DNA from: Kineosporia aurantiaca JCM 3230
Lineage (GTDB): Bacteria; Actinomycetota; Actinomycetes; Actinomycetales; Kineosporiaceae
Direction of reading: 5' to 3'
Length of the DNA: 64,000 nucleotides
NCBI GenBank assembly: GCA_000719025.1
Contig: JODP01000011.1
Span: forward strand, 124,001 to 188,000
Shown here: positions 24,321-33,313 of the stretch, piece by piece
Position numbering within the stretch: the first letter of the stretch is position 1
Layout of the letters: each line of letters opens with the position of its first letter
Notes under the pieces: generated by a model
The model's database searches: none
What the model was told of the DNA's origin: nothing
Seen by the model: only the letters and a program-made list of their open reading frames with translations
Translations under genes and position numbers: made by a program

Positions 24321-26066
24321 TCAGAAGGGCGGCTCGTCGTCCTCGAACGTCGGCGGCAGCCGGGTGAACACATCGGAGGCGGGTTTTCGCCGAGGCCCAC
24401 CGGAGGCCTTGGCCGGCGCCTCGGCCAGCTCGCCCGGGATGCACTCGGACAGCCGGGTGGACCAGGCCGGGAACGGGAAGTCGATGGCCAGCGGCACCGG
24501 GATCTCCGGCTGGCTGATGAACATGGTGCCGGGCTTGGCCAGGGTGGCCCGCTGCCGCTGCGAGGGCGGCAGGAAGCCGTACTCCGGGCGCCCGGCCTCG
24601 GCCGGGTCGAGCCGGCCGACCACCTTGATGCTGCTGTTGCTGATGATCCGCCGCTCCACCTCACTGGCGGTCTGCTGGGCGCCGATCAGGATGATCCCGA
24701 GCGACCGCCCGCGCTCGGCGATGTCGAGCAGCGTGTCCTTGATCGGGCTGTTGCCCTCGCGCGGCGCGTACTTGTTCAGCTCGTCGATCATCGTGAACAG
24801 CAGGCTGCCGGTGCCGGCCGCCTCTTTCCGCCGGGTCTCGGCCGCCAGCACCACGCCGACCACGAACCGCTGCGCCCGCTCCTGCAGCTGGTGCAGGTCG
24901 ACCACGGTGATCTGCTGCCCCTCGGTGGAGACCACCCGCTCGTCGGACTTGGGCAGGTCACCGCGCAGGATCTCGCGCAGCGGCCGGACCGACGAGATCA
25001 GCCGCCGGATGAAGGCGTTCGCGGTGCCCGGACCGATCGCCGGGCCGGCCCAGGAGCCGCGGGTGGCATCGTCGCTCAGCTGTTCCACCACGAAGTCGAC
25101 CAGCTGCTCGTAGGTGCGCACGGTCTTGCCCTCGATCGTCACCGCGCCGTCCACCCCGGCCGGGACCGCCTCGTACTTGAGTTTCGAGGCGACGTTGTGC
25201 ACGACCATCGTGTACTGGTTGCGTTCGTCCTCCACGTCGGCGAAGACGTACGGCAGCAGGCCCTCGGTGCAGAACTCGGCCAAGGTCCACCAGAACCCGG
25301 AGACCCCACTGGTGCGGCCGGTGACATGCGGGCGGCCGGTCGGATCCTGCGGGGTCGGGGGAGCGAAGAAGCCCACCGACTCGAACGGCTCGGCCGGCAG
25401 ACCGAGCACCTGGTAGTCCTGCCGCAGCGCGTCGTCCAGCCGGACGTTGGTCTTGTCCAGGAACAGCAGGTCCTCGCCCTTGACGCTGAACACCAGCGCC
25501 TTGGAGTTGCGGCCACCACCGCCGAGCACGCCGGACCGGAAGATCGAGTGCAGCAGCCAGAGCGCGAAGCTGGTCTTCGTCGCCACCCCGGAGATGCCGC
25601 TGATCGAGACGTGGGCGCCGCGCTCGCCGTTGAGGAACTCCAGGTTCAGGTAGACCGGCAGCCCGTCCCGCCCGGTCCCGACCGGAACCTTCTTCTGCAT
25701 CTGGTCGAAGTAGAGCGCCTTCGCGCGCTCCTCACCGGCTGCCCGCCGCGCCACCTCACCCGGCCGCGGCGGAACGTAAACCTCCGGGTCGACCCGGGTG
25801 GTGGTGATCTCGGCGATCTCCTGCACCTGGGCCGGCAGCACGCCGTCGGCGATCAGGAACACGTCCGACCCGAAACTCGCCCCCTCGTGCCGCGAGCGCA
25901 CCTCGGTGACGATGCCCGACGTCATCACCGCCCCGACCCCGGGGATCTCGCGCTGGGTGACCACCACGTCGTCCAGTTGCAGGTAGGCGTCGGGGGAGAC
26001 CGCGACGGCGAATTTCAGGGGCGTGGAGTCCTCGGTGCCGACCACCAGCCCAACTGCGTCGCTCAC
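24321..26066 (-). CDS. HerA-like ATPase/translocase (HAS-barrel, DUF87)
   Basis: This 581-aa protein has an N-terminal beta-barrel-like region (VGLVVGTEDSTPLKFAVAV) as in HerA/FtsK-family pumps, then a RecA-like ATPase core with Walker B LLFTMIDELNKYAP (Asp428-Glu429), a sensor region (ILIGAQQTASEVERRIISNS) and RLDPAEAGRPEYGFLP. The P-loop is atypical: SISGISGVATKTSFAL (residues 154-169) keeps Lys164-Thr165, but the usual Gly before Lys is Thr. HerA drives DNA through NurA during end resection; NurA and SbcCD downstream on the same strand support this role. 108 bases separate it from sbcD. Confidence 0.8.
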   Translation of the reverse strand: MSDAVGLVVGTEDSTPLKFAVAVSPDAYLQLDDVVVTQREIPGVGAVMTSGIVTEVRSRHEGASFGSDVFLIADGVLPAQVQEIAEITTTRVDPEVYVPPRPGEVARRAAGEERAKALYFDQMQKKVPVGTGRDGLPVYLNLEFLNGERGAHVSISGISGVATKTSFALWLLHSIFRSGVLGGGGRNSKALVFSVKGEDLLFLDKTNVRLDDALRQDYQVLGLPAEPFESVGFFAPPTPQDPTGRPHVTGRTSGVSGFWWTLAEFCTEGLLPYVFADVEDERNQYTMVVHNVASKLKYEAVPAGVDGAVTIEGKTVRTYEQLVDFVVEQLSDDATRGSWAGPAIGPGTANAFIRRLISSVRPLREILRGDLPKSDERVVSTEGQQITVVDLHQLQERAQRFVVGVVLAAETRRKEAAGTGSLLFTMIDELNKYAPREGNSPIKDTLLDIAERGRSLGIILIGAQQTASEVERRIISNSSIKVVGRLDPAEAGRPEYGFLPPSQRQRATLAKPGTMFISQPEIPVPLAIDFPFPAWSTRLSECIPGELAEAPAKASGGPRRKPASDVFTRLPPTFEDDEPPF

Positions 26067-26199
26067 TTGCCCACCTCGTGGAAATCGTCCCTAGTCCAGC
26101 CGATGTGAGGAAGCGTAGGGAAGACCACCGACAATCTGGCCCAGGACGCACCGAGTTCACACTCCGCGAACGGGACATCTCGGCCAGTAGTCTGCCGCA

Positions 26200-26685
26200 A
26201 TGCTGACCCCGGAGGCCGAAACCCTGCTGTCGTACCTCGACGGCCAGCGCAATCACGTGCTGGGCAGCCTGGAGGGCCTGTCCGACGCGGATCTGCGCCG
26301 GCCCGTGCTCCCGTCCGGCTGGTCCGGCCTGGCCCTGGTCAACCACCTGGCCGTGGACGTCGAGCAGTTCTGGTTCCAGGGTGTGGTCGCCGGGGTCACC
26401 GGCGCCCAGGGCTCCGACACCGAGCCGGACGGCTGGCACCTACCGGTGGGGACAACGGCGTCCACCGTTCTCGACGGTTACCGGGAGTCGATCGCGACGG
26501 CCAACCGGATCATCGCCGAAACCCCGCTGGACCAGCCGGCCGCGTGGTGGCCGGAGTACTTCCCGAACCGCCACCGCGACCTACGCGAGACCATCGTTCA
26601 CGTCCTCACCGAGACCGCTACGCACGCAGGCCATCTCGATGCGGTGCGCGAGCTCATCGACGGGCGGACCTGGCTGGTTCTTTAG
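26200..26685 (+). CDS. DinB/DUF664-family protein
   Basis: This 161-aa four-helix protein has the DinB-superfamily pattern: LLSYLDGQRNHVLGSLEGLS, LVNHLAVDVEQFWFQ and TETATHAGHLDAVRELIDG. The His residues in NHLAVD and THAGHLD are the probable metal triad. In actinobacteria, related proteins include mycothiol-dependent S-transferases, so thiol transfer is possible but untested. The 3' end overlaps the convergent MMPL 2 gene by 32 bases. Confidence 0.85.
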   Translation: MLTPEAETLLSYLDGQRNHVLGSLEGLSDADLRRPVLPSGWSGLALVNHLAVDVEQFWFQGVVAGVTGAQGSDTEPDGWHLPVGTTASTVLDGYRESIATANRIIAETPLDQPAAWWPEYFPNRHRDLRETIVHVLTETATHAGHLDAVRELIDGRTWLVL

Positions 26686-28732
26686 ACGAACCGGAGAAGG
26701 GCCACCACCAGTTCACCGGCCCAAGCGCCGCCACCAACGCCGGCGCCAGCACCCCGCGCACGATCGTGGCGTCGATGATGATACCCAGCGCCAGTCCGGT
26801 GGCCAGGATCTTCACGTCGGTGGTGGGGATCTGGCTGAGCGACACGAAGGCCAGGAACAGGATCAGCGCGGCGCTGGTGACCAGGCGTCCGGTCCGGGCC
26901 AGGCCGTGCACGGTCGCCTCGTCCGTGCTGTGCCCGCCGTCGTGCTCCTCCTTGATCCGGGACAGGAGGAACACCTCGTAGTCCATCGACAGGCCGAACA
27001 GGAAGGCGAAGATCGCGATCGGGATCCAGACCGTGAGCGCGCCCGAGGGGCTCCGGCCGAACAGCAGATCGGTGCCGTGCCCGCCCTGCCAGATCCAGAC
27101 CGTGACACCGAAGGCTGCGCCCAGCGAGATCACGTTCAGCAACAGGGCTTTGGCCGGCAGCGCGATCGACCGCAACGCCACCGCGAGCAGGATGAAGGTA
27201 ATCACGACGATGGCCAGCAGGATCCACCAGGCGTTGCCGTACACGGTCGAGATGAAGTCCTGATCCTGCGCCGGGATGCCTCCCACCTTCGCTCCCAGGC
27301 CCTCCGCCACGTCCCGGACGTGCGCGGCGACATCCGCCCCGGTCTGCGAGTTGGCGTCTTCCTGAGTCCAGACCTCTACCAGCGACGTGCCCGAGCGAGC
27401 CCATTCCGCCGGGGCCAGCACGCCACCCACCCCGTCCAAACCCTGCACCGCGGAGACCACAGCCTCCGGCTGAGACGTCAGGATCTCGACCGGTGAGGAC
27501 AGCCCGGCCCCGGGCCCGTTGCCCCCCAGGCGCTCGATCGCCACCGCGGCCGGCCCACTCCCGGCCGCCATCGAGTCGTTCGTCGGCTCGCCGAGCCGCA
27601 ACCCGAAGACCGGCAGGGCCAGCACGATCAGCACGACCGCAGAGACCAGCGCGGACGACCACCGGTGCCGGACGACGAACCCGCCGATGCCGCGCCAGAG
27701 CCTGCTCTCCGGATTCGTGCTGCGACGGTTGGGCCAGGAAAGCCGCTGTCCGATCAGAAGCAGCAGCGCGGGCAACAGGGTGAGCGCCGCCGCCACGCTG
27801 AGCACGGGGATGAGCAGGCCGGTGTACCCCACGCTGCGCAGGAACGGGACCGGCATGGCGATCAACGCGGCGAGACTGACCGCGACCGTGATGCCGGAGA
27901 ACAACACGGAACGCCCGGCGGTCTCCAGAGCAATGCGCACCGCGTCTTCCGGCGAAGCACCGTTACCCCGCTCCTCTCGCCAGCGCGTCACGATCAGCAA
28001 GGCGTAGTCGATGGCTACCCCAAGACCGATCAGGGCCAGCAGGTACTGGACGACGAACGAGACGTCGGTGAGCCCGGTCAGGCCCCAGAGCAGGAGGAAG
28101 GTCGTCAGGATCGAGGCCGCCGCGATCAGCAGGGGCATCAGCGCCAGGAACGATCCGAAGACCAGTGACAGCACAACCAGCGCGCCGATCCCGCCGAACA
28201 ACGTCTCGACCAGCGCGCTACCCCCGGAATCATCCTCGTCGAAACTCAGCGCGTCCCGCCCGGTCACCGCGATCGGCACGTCCAGCTGCTGCGACACCTG
28301 TGCGGCCACCGGCCGCAACGCCTCCAGCGCGGGCGCGTAGGGCTGCTCGGCCGGAACCGGAACCGGATACACCAGCACGACGCCGGTCTTCCCGTCGCCC
28401 GACAGCAGGTCTGGGCTGTCCGCATAGGACGCGACCCGGGCCCCCTTCAGCGCCTTCCCCACAGCCGCCGCGATCGGTGCCGCACTGTCCTTGGCCACCG
28501 CAGCCGATCCGTCGCCCACCACCAGGAGCACCGGCGCATTGTTCCCGCCCGACCCCAGCGTCTTCAGAATGTCGACGTTGGTCTCGTACCCCGGTTGCCC
28601 AGGCAGACCGAAGTCGAAGCTCAGCCGGTCCACGGCCCTCGGCGCGGCAAACCCCCCGAGCGCCGCCAAAAGCACCCACACCGCGACCACCCACCAGCGT
28701 CGCGCGATCACCAGGCGGGCCAGGGCAGTCAT
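26654..28732 (-). CDS. MMPL/RND-family transporter 2
   Basis: This 692-aa exporter has the same layout as MMPL 1: VIARRWWVVAVWVLLAALGGF, first spans with GVAIDYALLIVTRWREE, the second set with LSMDYEVFLLSRIKEEHDGG. ATG 28732 follows GAGGAA; the longer open frame upstream runs through the promoter region of the divergent XRE gene and is not used. Substrate unknown. 217 bases separate it from the divergent regulator. Confidence 0.9.
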   Translation of the reverse strand: MTALARLVIARRWWVVAVWVLLAALGGFAAPRAVDRLSFDFGLPGQPGYETNVDILKTLGSGGNNAPVLLVVGDGSAAVAKDSAAPIAAAVGKALKGARVASYADSPDLLSGDGKTGVVLVYPVPVPAEQPYAPALEALRPVAAQVSQQLDVPIAVTGRDALSFDEDDSGGSALVETLFGGIGALVVLSLVFGSFLALMPLLIAAASILTTFLLLWGLTGLTDVSFVVQYLLALIGLGVAIDYALLIVTRWREERGNGASPEDAVRIALETAGRSVLFSGITVAVSLAALIAMPVPFLRSVGYTGLLIPVLSVAAALTLLPALLLLIGQRLSWPNRRSTNPESRLWRGIGGFVVRHRWSSALVSAVVLIVLALPVFGLRLGEPTNDSMAAGSGPAAVAIERLGGNGPGAGLSSPVEILTSQPEAVVSAVQGLDGVGGVLAPAEWARSGTSLVEVWTQEDANSQTGADVAAHVRDVAEGLGAKVGGIPAQDQDFISTVYGNAWWILLAIVVITFILLAVALRSIALPAKALLLNVISLGAAFGVTVWIWQGGHGTDLLFGRSPSGALTVWIPIAIFAFLFGLSMDYEVFLLSRIKEEHDGGHSTDEATVHGLARTGRLVTSAALILFLAFVSLSQIPTTDVKILATGLALGIIIDATIVRGVLAPALVAALGPVNWWWPFSGSSKEPARSARR

Positions 28733-28904
28733 CGGTGTTCCTCCGCGAGCGTCGATGGCGTCTTCGGGCGTCCCGGACCTGGTAAAGCAAGATCGCAGAC
28801 CGACCCTCAGGCACGGTACCCAGCTCATCGGCGCCGTGCCCGTCGGGCTGCGGCCGGACGCTGAGCGAACCGGTGAACGGGCCGGAACCCGGATCCGCAG
28901 ACTG

Positions 28905-28932
28905 AGAAGTGCTGCATATATGTTACGCTTCT
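28905..28932. promoter_or_regulatory. Imperfect palindrome and AT-rich core upstream of the XRE gene
   Basis: AGAAGTG (28905-28911) and CGCTTCT (28926-28932) form an inverted repeat with one mismatch around CATATATGTTA, a locally AT-rich stretch in GC-rich DNA that could be a -10 region. Autoregulation by the XRE protein is plausible but only inferred. Confidence 0.4.
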
Positions 28933-28949
28933 GAACGGAGGTGGTTACC

Positions 28950-29318
28950 GTGCCCTCGAGCTTCTGGGAAGACCATCGAGCCGATCTCGCGGACCCTGAG
29001 TACGCGCGGGCTTTCGCGGCGGAGTCCATCCGCATCGCCACCGTCGATACGATCATGAACTCCCTGGCCGAGGGGCTCGCGGCCAGTGGTCTCAGCAAAG
29101 CCGCGCTGGCCAGGGCCATCGGCGCCAACCCGGCCGCCGTGCGCCGCCTGCTGTCCACCGACCAGGCGAACCCGACTCTCGGTACCTTGGCCGAAATCGC
29201 GGCCGTCCTGGGCATGAAAGTGGCTTTGGAGCCGATGACGGCCGAGGAACGCCTTGCGTTCACGGAGCCAATGACCCGTGGCTCATCGACGGAGGTGAAG
29301 GCCCGCCAGGCGAGCTGA
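28950..29318 (+). CDS. XRE-family HTH protein, HigA-like antitoxin candidate
   Basis: This 122-aa protein is started at GTG 28950 because GGAGG (28937-28941) lies 8 bases before it; a GTG at 28941 would overlap that site. The HTH is LAEGLAASGLSKAALARAIG with recognition part PAAVRRLLSTDQANPTLGTL, followed by EIAAVLGMKVALEPM, as in HigA-type antitoxins. The N-terminal segment SFWEDHRADLADPEYARAF is also seen in such antitoxins. Its stop is 11 bases from the convergent RelE/HigB-like gene. Confidence 0.8.
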   Translation: MPSSFWEDHRADLADPEYARAFAAESIRIATVDTIMNSLAEGLAASGLSKAALARAIGANPAAVRRLLSTDQANPTLGTLAEIAAVLGMKVALEPMTAEERLAFTEPMTRGSSTEVKARQAS

Positions 29319-29329
29319 CCCGTGTGAGG

Positions 29330-29785
29330 TCAGTCGATCGGGCGCGGCTGGGTGGCGCGGTAGTGCTCGCCCAGGGTTCGCACGGCGGCGTATTCGGTGT
29401 CCGGGAGGGTGTTCCGGAACGCTTTGGTGCGACCATCCACGATCACCAAGAGCGGTCTCGTTGCGTCTTTCGCTTCGTAGTCGAGAAGGCAGAACCAGCG
29501 ATAGTGAGTTCGCCCCGGGCCGGAAACGCGAATCTCGAACCAACCGGTCATGCTTCCGTGCATCGCCTCCCACAGTCCACCGCCGGCAAATCGGTACGGC
29601 GGAGCCGTGACCACGGCTATGGCTACCGCCCGCAGGCGAGCGGCGATCGAGGTCGGGACGGTTTTCAGGTAGTCCCGCCCGGGAACTCTGCCAACTTCAT
29701 CCTTGGAGTAAACGATTTCATGCTCATCGCTTGGTAGCGGGCCGCTTCGGCCATTGGCAGGGACTTGCTTCCGCCGAGGGGACAC
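29330..29785 (-). CDS. RelE/HigB-like (Gp49 family) toxin candidate
   Basis: This 151-aa protein has a C-terminal part fitting the Gp49/HigB-type RelE fold: LWEAMHGSMTGWFEIRVS, THYRWFCLLDYEA and VIVDGRTKAFRNTLPDTEY. Such proteins cleave mRNA at the ribosome. The start is a GTG at 29785 with no good ribosome site, so translation may be weak or begin later. It converges on the XRE gene; normal toxin-antitoxin pairs are co-directional, so the pairing is uncertain. Confidence 0.6.
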   Translation of the reverse strand: MSPRRKQVPANGRSGPLPSDEHEIVYSKDEVGRVPGRDYLKTVPTSIAARLRAVAIAVVTAPPYRFAGGGLWEAMHGSMTGWFEIRVSGPGRTHYRWFCLLDYEAKDATRPLLVIVDGRTKAFRNTLPDTEYAAVRTLGEHYRATQPRPID

Positions 29786-29922
29786 GGTGGCACATTAGCG
29801 ATCAAATGGTGACACCTGCTGATGCTGTGATGGCGGCCGCCCGCCTATACACCTCCAGATGTACGCCACAACCGATCCCCAGGCGGACGACTCCGGCGCC
29901 GGGAATTCCTACCGTCGTACCC

Positions 29923-30660
29923 ATGATCTCCTGCAGGCATCTCACCAAACGCTACGGCACCCGGATCGCCGTCCAGGACCTGACTTTCGACGTCCGTCCC
30001 GGCGCGGTCACCGCGTTCCTCGGGCCGAACGGCGCGGGCAAGACCACCACCCTGCGCCTCATGCTCGAACTGGACCACGGCGAGGGAGTCACCACCTTTG
30101 ACGGCCAGCGTTTCACCGAGCTCGCAGACCCAATCGGCAGCGTCGGCGCGGTCCTCGAGACCCGGGCCTGGCATCCGGGCCGGACGGCTCGGAATCACCT
30201 TCGGATGCTGGCCATTGGAGGTGGCCTGCCCGAAGAAAGAGTGGACGACGTGCTCGAACTGGTCGGGATGAAGGATGCGGCGGATCGGCGGCCGGGTGGG
30301 TTCTCCCTGGGGATGGCGCAGCGGCTCAGCCTGGCCGCGGCGCTGCTCGGCGACCCGGGCACGATCATTCTCGACGAACCGGAGAACGGGCTCGATCCGC
30401 AGGGCATCCACTGGTTGCGCACGCTGCTCAGGGGATTGGCGGCGGAAGGGCGCACCGTGCTGGTCTCAAGCCATCAGCTGGCGGGGGTGCAGGCGCTGGC
30501 GGACGACGTGGTGGTGATCGGGCGGGGCCGGGTGCTGGCGGTTGGCGGATTGCCCGAATTTATAGCAGAATCAAAGGCTTCCGGACTTGAGGACGCTTAC
30601 CTGCGAGTCACGGAACCAGCGGTGGAGTTCGCGGGGGGATCGGGGGAGCACCGTGACTGA
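29923..30660 (+). CDS. ABC transporter ATP-binding protein
   Basis: This 245-aa ATPase has Walker A FLGPNGAGKTTTLR, signature FSLGMAQRLSLAAALLG, Walker B TIILDEPENGLDP and switch His VLVSSHQL. It resembles drug/bacitracin-type (CcmA-like) export ATPases of actinobacteria. The ATG at 29923 is preferred because the conserved MISCRHLTKRYG begins there. It overlaps the permease start by 8 bases. Confidence 0.9.
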   Translation: MISCRHLTKRYGTRIAVQDLTFDVRPGAVTAFLGPNGAGKTTTLRLMLELDHGEGVTTFDGQRFTELADPIGSVGAVLETRAWHPGRTARNHLRMLAIGGGLPEERVDDVLELVGMKDAADRRPGGFSLGMAQRLSLAAALLGDPGTIILDEPENGLDPQGIHWLRTLLRGLAAEGRTVLVSSHQLAGVQALADDVVVIGRGRVLAVGGLPEFIAESKASGLEDAYLRVTEPAVEFAGGSGEHRD

Positions 30661-31401
30661 GACGTTGCGCCGGGCCATGGCGATGGAGTGGTTCCGGCTG
30701 CGCACCTTACGCAGTACCTGGCTGATCACCGGGCTCGCGCTGGCCTCGTCGATCGGGCTGGCACTCGCGGTGGTGCTGGTGGAGGAGGGCCGGCCGACCG
30801 TGATCTCGCCCGGTCGGTGCTGAACCCGGGCCAGCCCGCGCCGCTGGCCGTTCTGCTGGGCACGCTCGGCGTTCTGGCCTGGGGGCACGATCATCGGTAC
30901 GGCACGATCCGGCCGTTACTCATGGTTCTGCCGGATCGCCGGATCCTCGCCGTCGCCCGAACCGTGGTGATGACGGGTTACCTGCTCACCGTCGTGCTGC
31001 TGGCCGAGGCGCTGGCCTGGCTGACCGGGCTCCTGGCCACCGGCGGTGACCTGGCCGAGTTCGCCTCGGACGGCCTGGTGCAGCGGGCCGGGCTCGGCCT
31101 GGTGGTGCTCGGCCTGGGGCTGGGCTGGTTCGGTCTCGCCCTGGGGGCGTTGCTGCCCTCGCTGCCGGCCGCCATCGGCGCGTACGTGATCTACCCGGTC
31201 GTGGTGGAGCCGCTGGTGGCCCTGATCGTTGGTCAGATCCACGAGAATGCACAGCTCTGGCTTCCTTTCGCCAGCTTCGGCGCCCTGGTCGGGGTGGACG
31301 CCGGTGGGCCGCCTCCGGCGGTGGCGGCCGTCCTGTTCCTCGGGGTGATGGTGGTGCTGAACCTGGCCGGCGTGATCCGCTTCCGCACCCGCGATGTCTG
31401 A
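30653..31401 (+). pseudogene. ABC transporter permease with a frameshift near 30805-30825
   Basis: The gene begins at GTG 30653 inside the ATPase 3' end (VTETLRRAMAMEWFRLRTLR, then a first span TWLITGLALASSIGLALAVV) and runs into TGA near 30823. In the +2 frame the sequence resumes as ARSVLNPGQPAPLAVLLGTL and continues through five further hydrophobic spans to 31401. The two parts together make one ~249-aa ABC-2-type permease, as expected after such an ATPase. One base appears lost near TCGCCCGG (around 30808-30816). This may be a true mutation, a recoding site or a sequencing error; the C-terminal part keeps good codon use. Confidence 0.75.
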
Positions 31402-32571
31402 ATGAACACCTATCCTCAGGGCATGCCCGACTGGCTGCGCCGGTTCGTCCGCGATCACCCGGTCCTCGGTGACCTGGTGGTCGTGACCCTCGCCCTGGTC
31501 GCGGCCGCCAGCTCGGCCTTCTACGTCGAGGAACTGCACGGCTGGGCCTGGGCGCTGGTCCTGGGCGGCCTACCGAGCGTTGCCCTGTTCTGGCGTCGCC
31601 GAGCACCTTTCACCGTGTTCGGCGTCGGCCTCACGGCCGGGCTGCTGCAGTGGGTCCTGGAGATCCCGGTGAACGGTGCGCAGATGGCGCTGGCGCTCGG
31701 CCTGTACACGATTGCCAGGCACCAGAGCGGGCGCCAGGGCCGCGCAGCCCTCGGCCTGGGCCTGGCCCTGGTCGCCATCGCACCGCTCCGCCAGCCCTAC
31801 CAGAGTCCGGGAAACACGCTCGGGCAGGCCCTGTTCCTTGTGGTGGTCTGGGTCCTCGGCACGAACCTGGCCCTGCGTCAGGGGTATCTGCGGGCTCTGG
31901 AGGAGCGGGCCGAACGACTGGAACGGGAGCGGGACGCAGCGGTGCGCACGGCAACCCTGACCGAGCGCACCCGAATAGCCCGCGAGATGCACGACGTGGT
32001 CGCTCATCATGTGAGCGTCATGGTGGTGCAGGCCGAGGGTGCGTCCTGGGCGGTGGACACGGCGCCGGACCAGGCGCGTGCGGCGGTCCGGACGATCGCC
32101 GAGACCGGCCGGTCCACGCTCACCGAACTGCGCCAGATGCTGGGTGTCTTGAGGGACGACGAGGTGGAGGCCGTCGGTCCGCAGCCGGAACTCGCCCAGG
32201 TGCCCGAGCTGATCGAGCAGTTCCGGCTCAGCGGTCTGGAAGTGGCGTTCGGAGGGGTGCCGGAGTCGGCGGGGGTGCCGGAGGGCGTTCAGCTGGCCGT
32301 CTACCGGGTCGTCCAGGAGAGCCTGACCAACGTCCTGAAACACGTTGGAGCCGGGGCACGGACGGGGGTGGAGGTGGTCGCCGACCGAAGGGAGATTCGG
32401 GTGGAGATCAAGGACGAGGGCGGGGGTGCGGGCGTGAAAGGCAGCGGATCCGGGCATGGCCTCATCGGTATCCGCGAGCGGGCCGCCCTGTTCGGCGGCA
32501 CGGCGGAGTTCGGCCACAACGCCGAGGGCGGCTTCACGGTTCGGGCCTGGTTCCCGGTGGTCCCGGCATGA
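31402..32571 (+). CDS. Sensor histidine kinase, NarL/DesK type (HisKA_3)
   Basis: This 389-aa membrane kinase has about five hydrophobic spans in residues 22-155, no large extracellular loop, and a dimerisation segment ARLERERDAAVRTA. The phosphoacceptor is His197 in AREMHDVVAHHVSVM. The ATPase part has QESLTNVLKHVG (N box) and GSGHGLIGIRERAALFGG. The start directly follows the permease stop, and its stop overlaps the response regulator (ATGA), so transporter and regulator form one operon. It probably senses membrane-active compounds handled by the transporter; inference. Confidence 0.92.
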   Translation: MNTYPQGMPDWLRRFVRDHPVLGDLVVVTLALVAAASSAFYVEELHGWAWALVLGGLPSVALFWRRRAPFTVFGVGLTAGLLQWVLEIPVNGAQMALALGLYTIARHQSGRQGRAALGLGLALVAIAPLRQPYQSPGNTLGQALFLVVVWVLGTNLALRQGYLRALEERAERLERERDAAVRTATLTERTRIAREMHDVVAHHVSVMVVQAEGASWAVDTAPDQARAAVRTIAETGRSTLTELRQMLGVLRDDEVEAVGPQPELAQVPELIEQFRLSGLEVAFGGVPESAGVPEGVQLAVYRVVQESLTNVLKHVGAGARTGVEVVADRREIRVEIKDEGGGAGVKGSGSGHGLIGIRERAALFGGTAEFGHNAEGGFTVRAWFPVVPA

Positions 32572-33233
32572 TCCGCGTCGCCCTGGTCGACGATCAGGAA
32601 CTGGTCCGCACCGGTTTCCGCATGGTGCTGCAGGCCCAGCCCGACATGGAGGTGGTCGGCGAAGCCGCGGACGGCCTCGAGGCGCTCCGGCTGCTCACCG
32701 AAAAGGCCGCTGACATCGTCCTGATGGACGTGCGCATGCCGCATCTGGACGGCGTCGAGACCACCCGTCGCCTGCAGACCCTCGAGCAGCCCCCCAAGAC
32801 GATCATCCTCACCACCTTCGACCTCGACGAGTACGCCTATGCGGGTCTCCAGGCCGGCGCCAGCGGGTTCCTGCTGAAAGACGTCCCCTCGGCCGAACTC
32901 CTCTACGGCATCCGGGCGGTGCACGCCGGCGACGCCATCGTGGCCCCGACCACCACCAAACGCCTCCTCGACCATTTCGTCCCCCGGTTCGCCACGGCGT
33001 CCCTCATTCACCACCACCGCCAGACCAATCTGGACCGGCTGACCGAACGCGAGCGCGACGTGCTGGTCATGGTTGCCCGCGGTCTCAGCAACGCGGACAT
33101 CGCCGGCCAGCTGGTGATCGCCGAGACCACGGTGAAGACCCACGTGCACCGCATCCTGACGAAACTCGACCTGCGCGATCGGGTCCAGGCGGTGGTCCTG
33201 GCGTACGAGACCGGCCTGGTCCGTCCGGGCTGA
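32568..33233 (+). CDS. NarL/LuxR-family response regulator
   Basis: This 221-aa regulator has receiver acidic residues VDDQ, phosphoacceptor Asp54 (IVLMDVRMP), Thr in ILTTFD and Lys in FLLKDV. The C-terminal LuxR HTH is LTERERDVLVMVARGLSNADIAGQLVIAETTVKTHVHRI. ATG 32568 overlaps the kinase stop. It likely controls its own transporter operon. Confidence 0.93.
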   Translation: MIRVALVDDQELVRTGFRMVLQAQPDMEVVGEAADGLEALRLLTEKAADIVLMDVRMPHLDGVETTRRLQTLEQPPKTIILTTFDLDEYAYAGLQAGASGFLLKDVPSAELLYGIRAVHAGDAIVAPTTTKRLLDHFVPRFATASLIHHHRQTNLDRLTERERDVLVMVARGLSNADIAGQLVIAETTVKTHVHRILTKLDLRDRVQAVVLAYETGLVRPG

Positions 33234-33313
33234 ACGGGTGATCCGGTGCATCAGGGCCGGCGGCCGGTCCCTCACCCAGGCGATCACCGAAACCGAGCTC
33301 AGGAGTGTGCATC

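Noticed and set aside
28733..29263. N-terminal extension of MMPL 2
   Set aside because: It runs through the promoter and body of the divergent XRE gene; ATG 28732 has GAGGAA and begins at the conserved first span.
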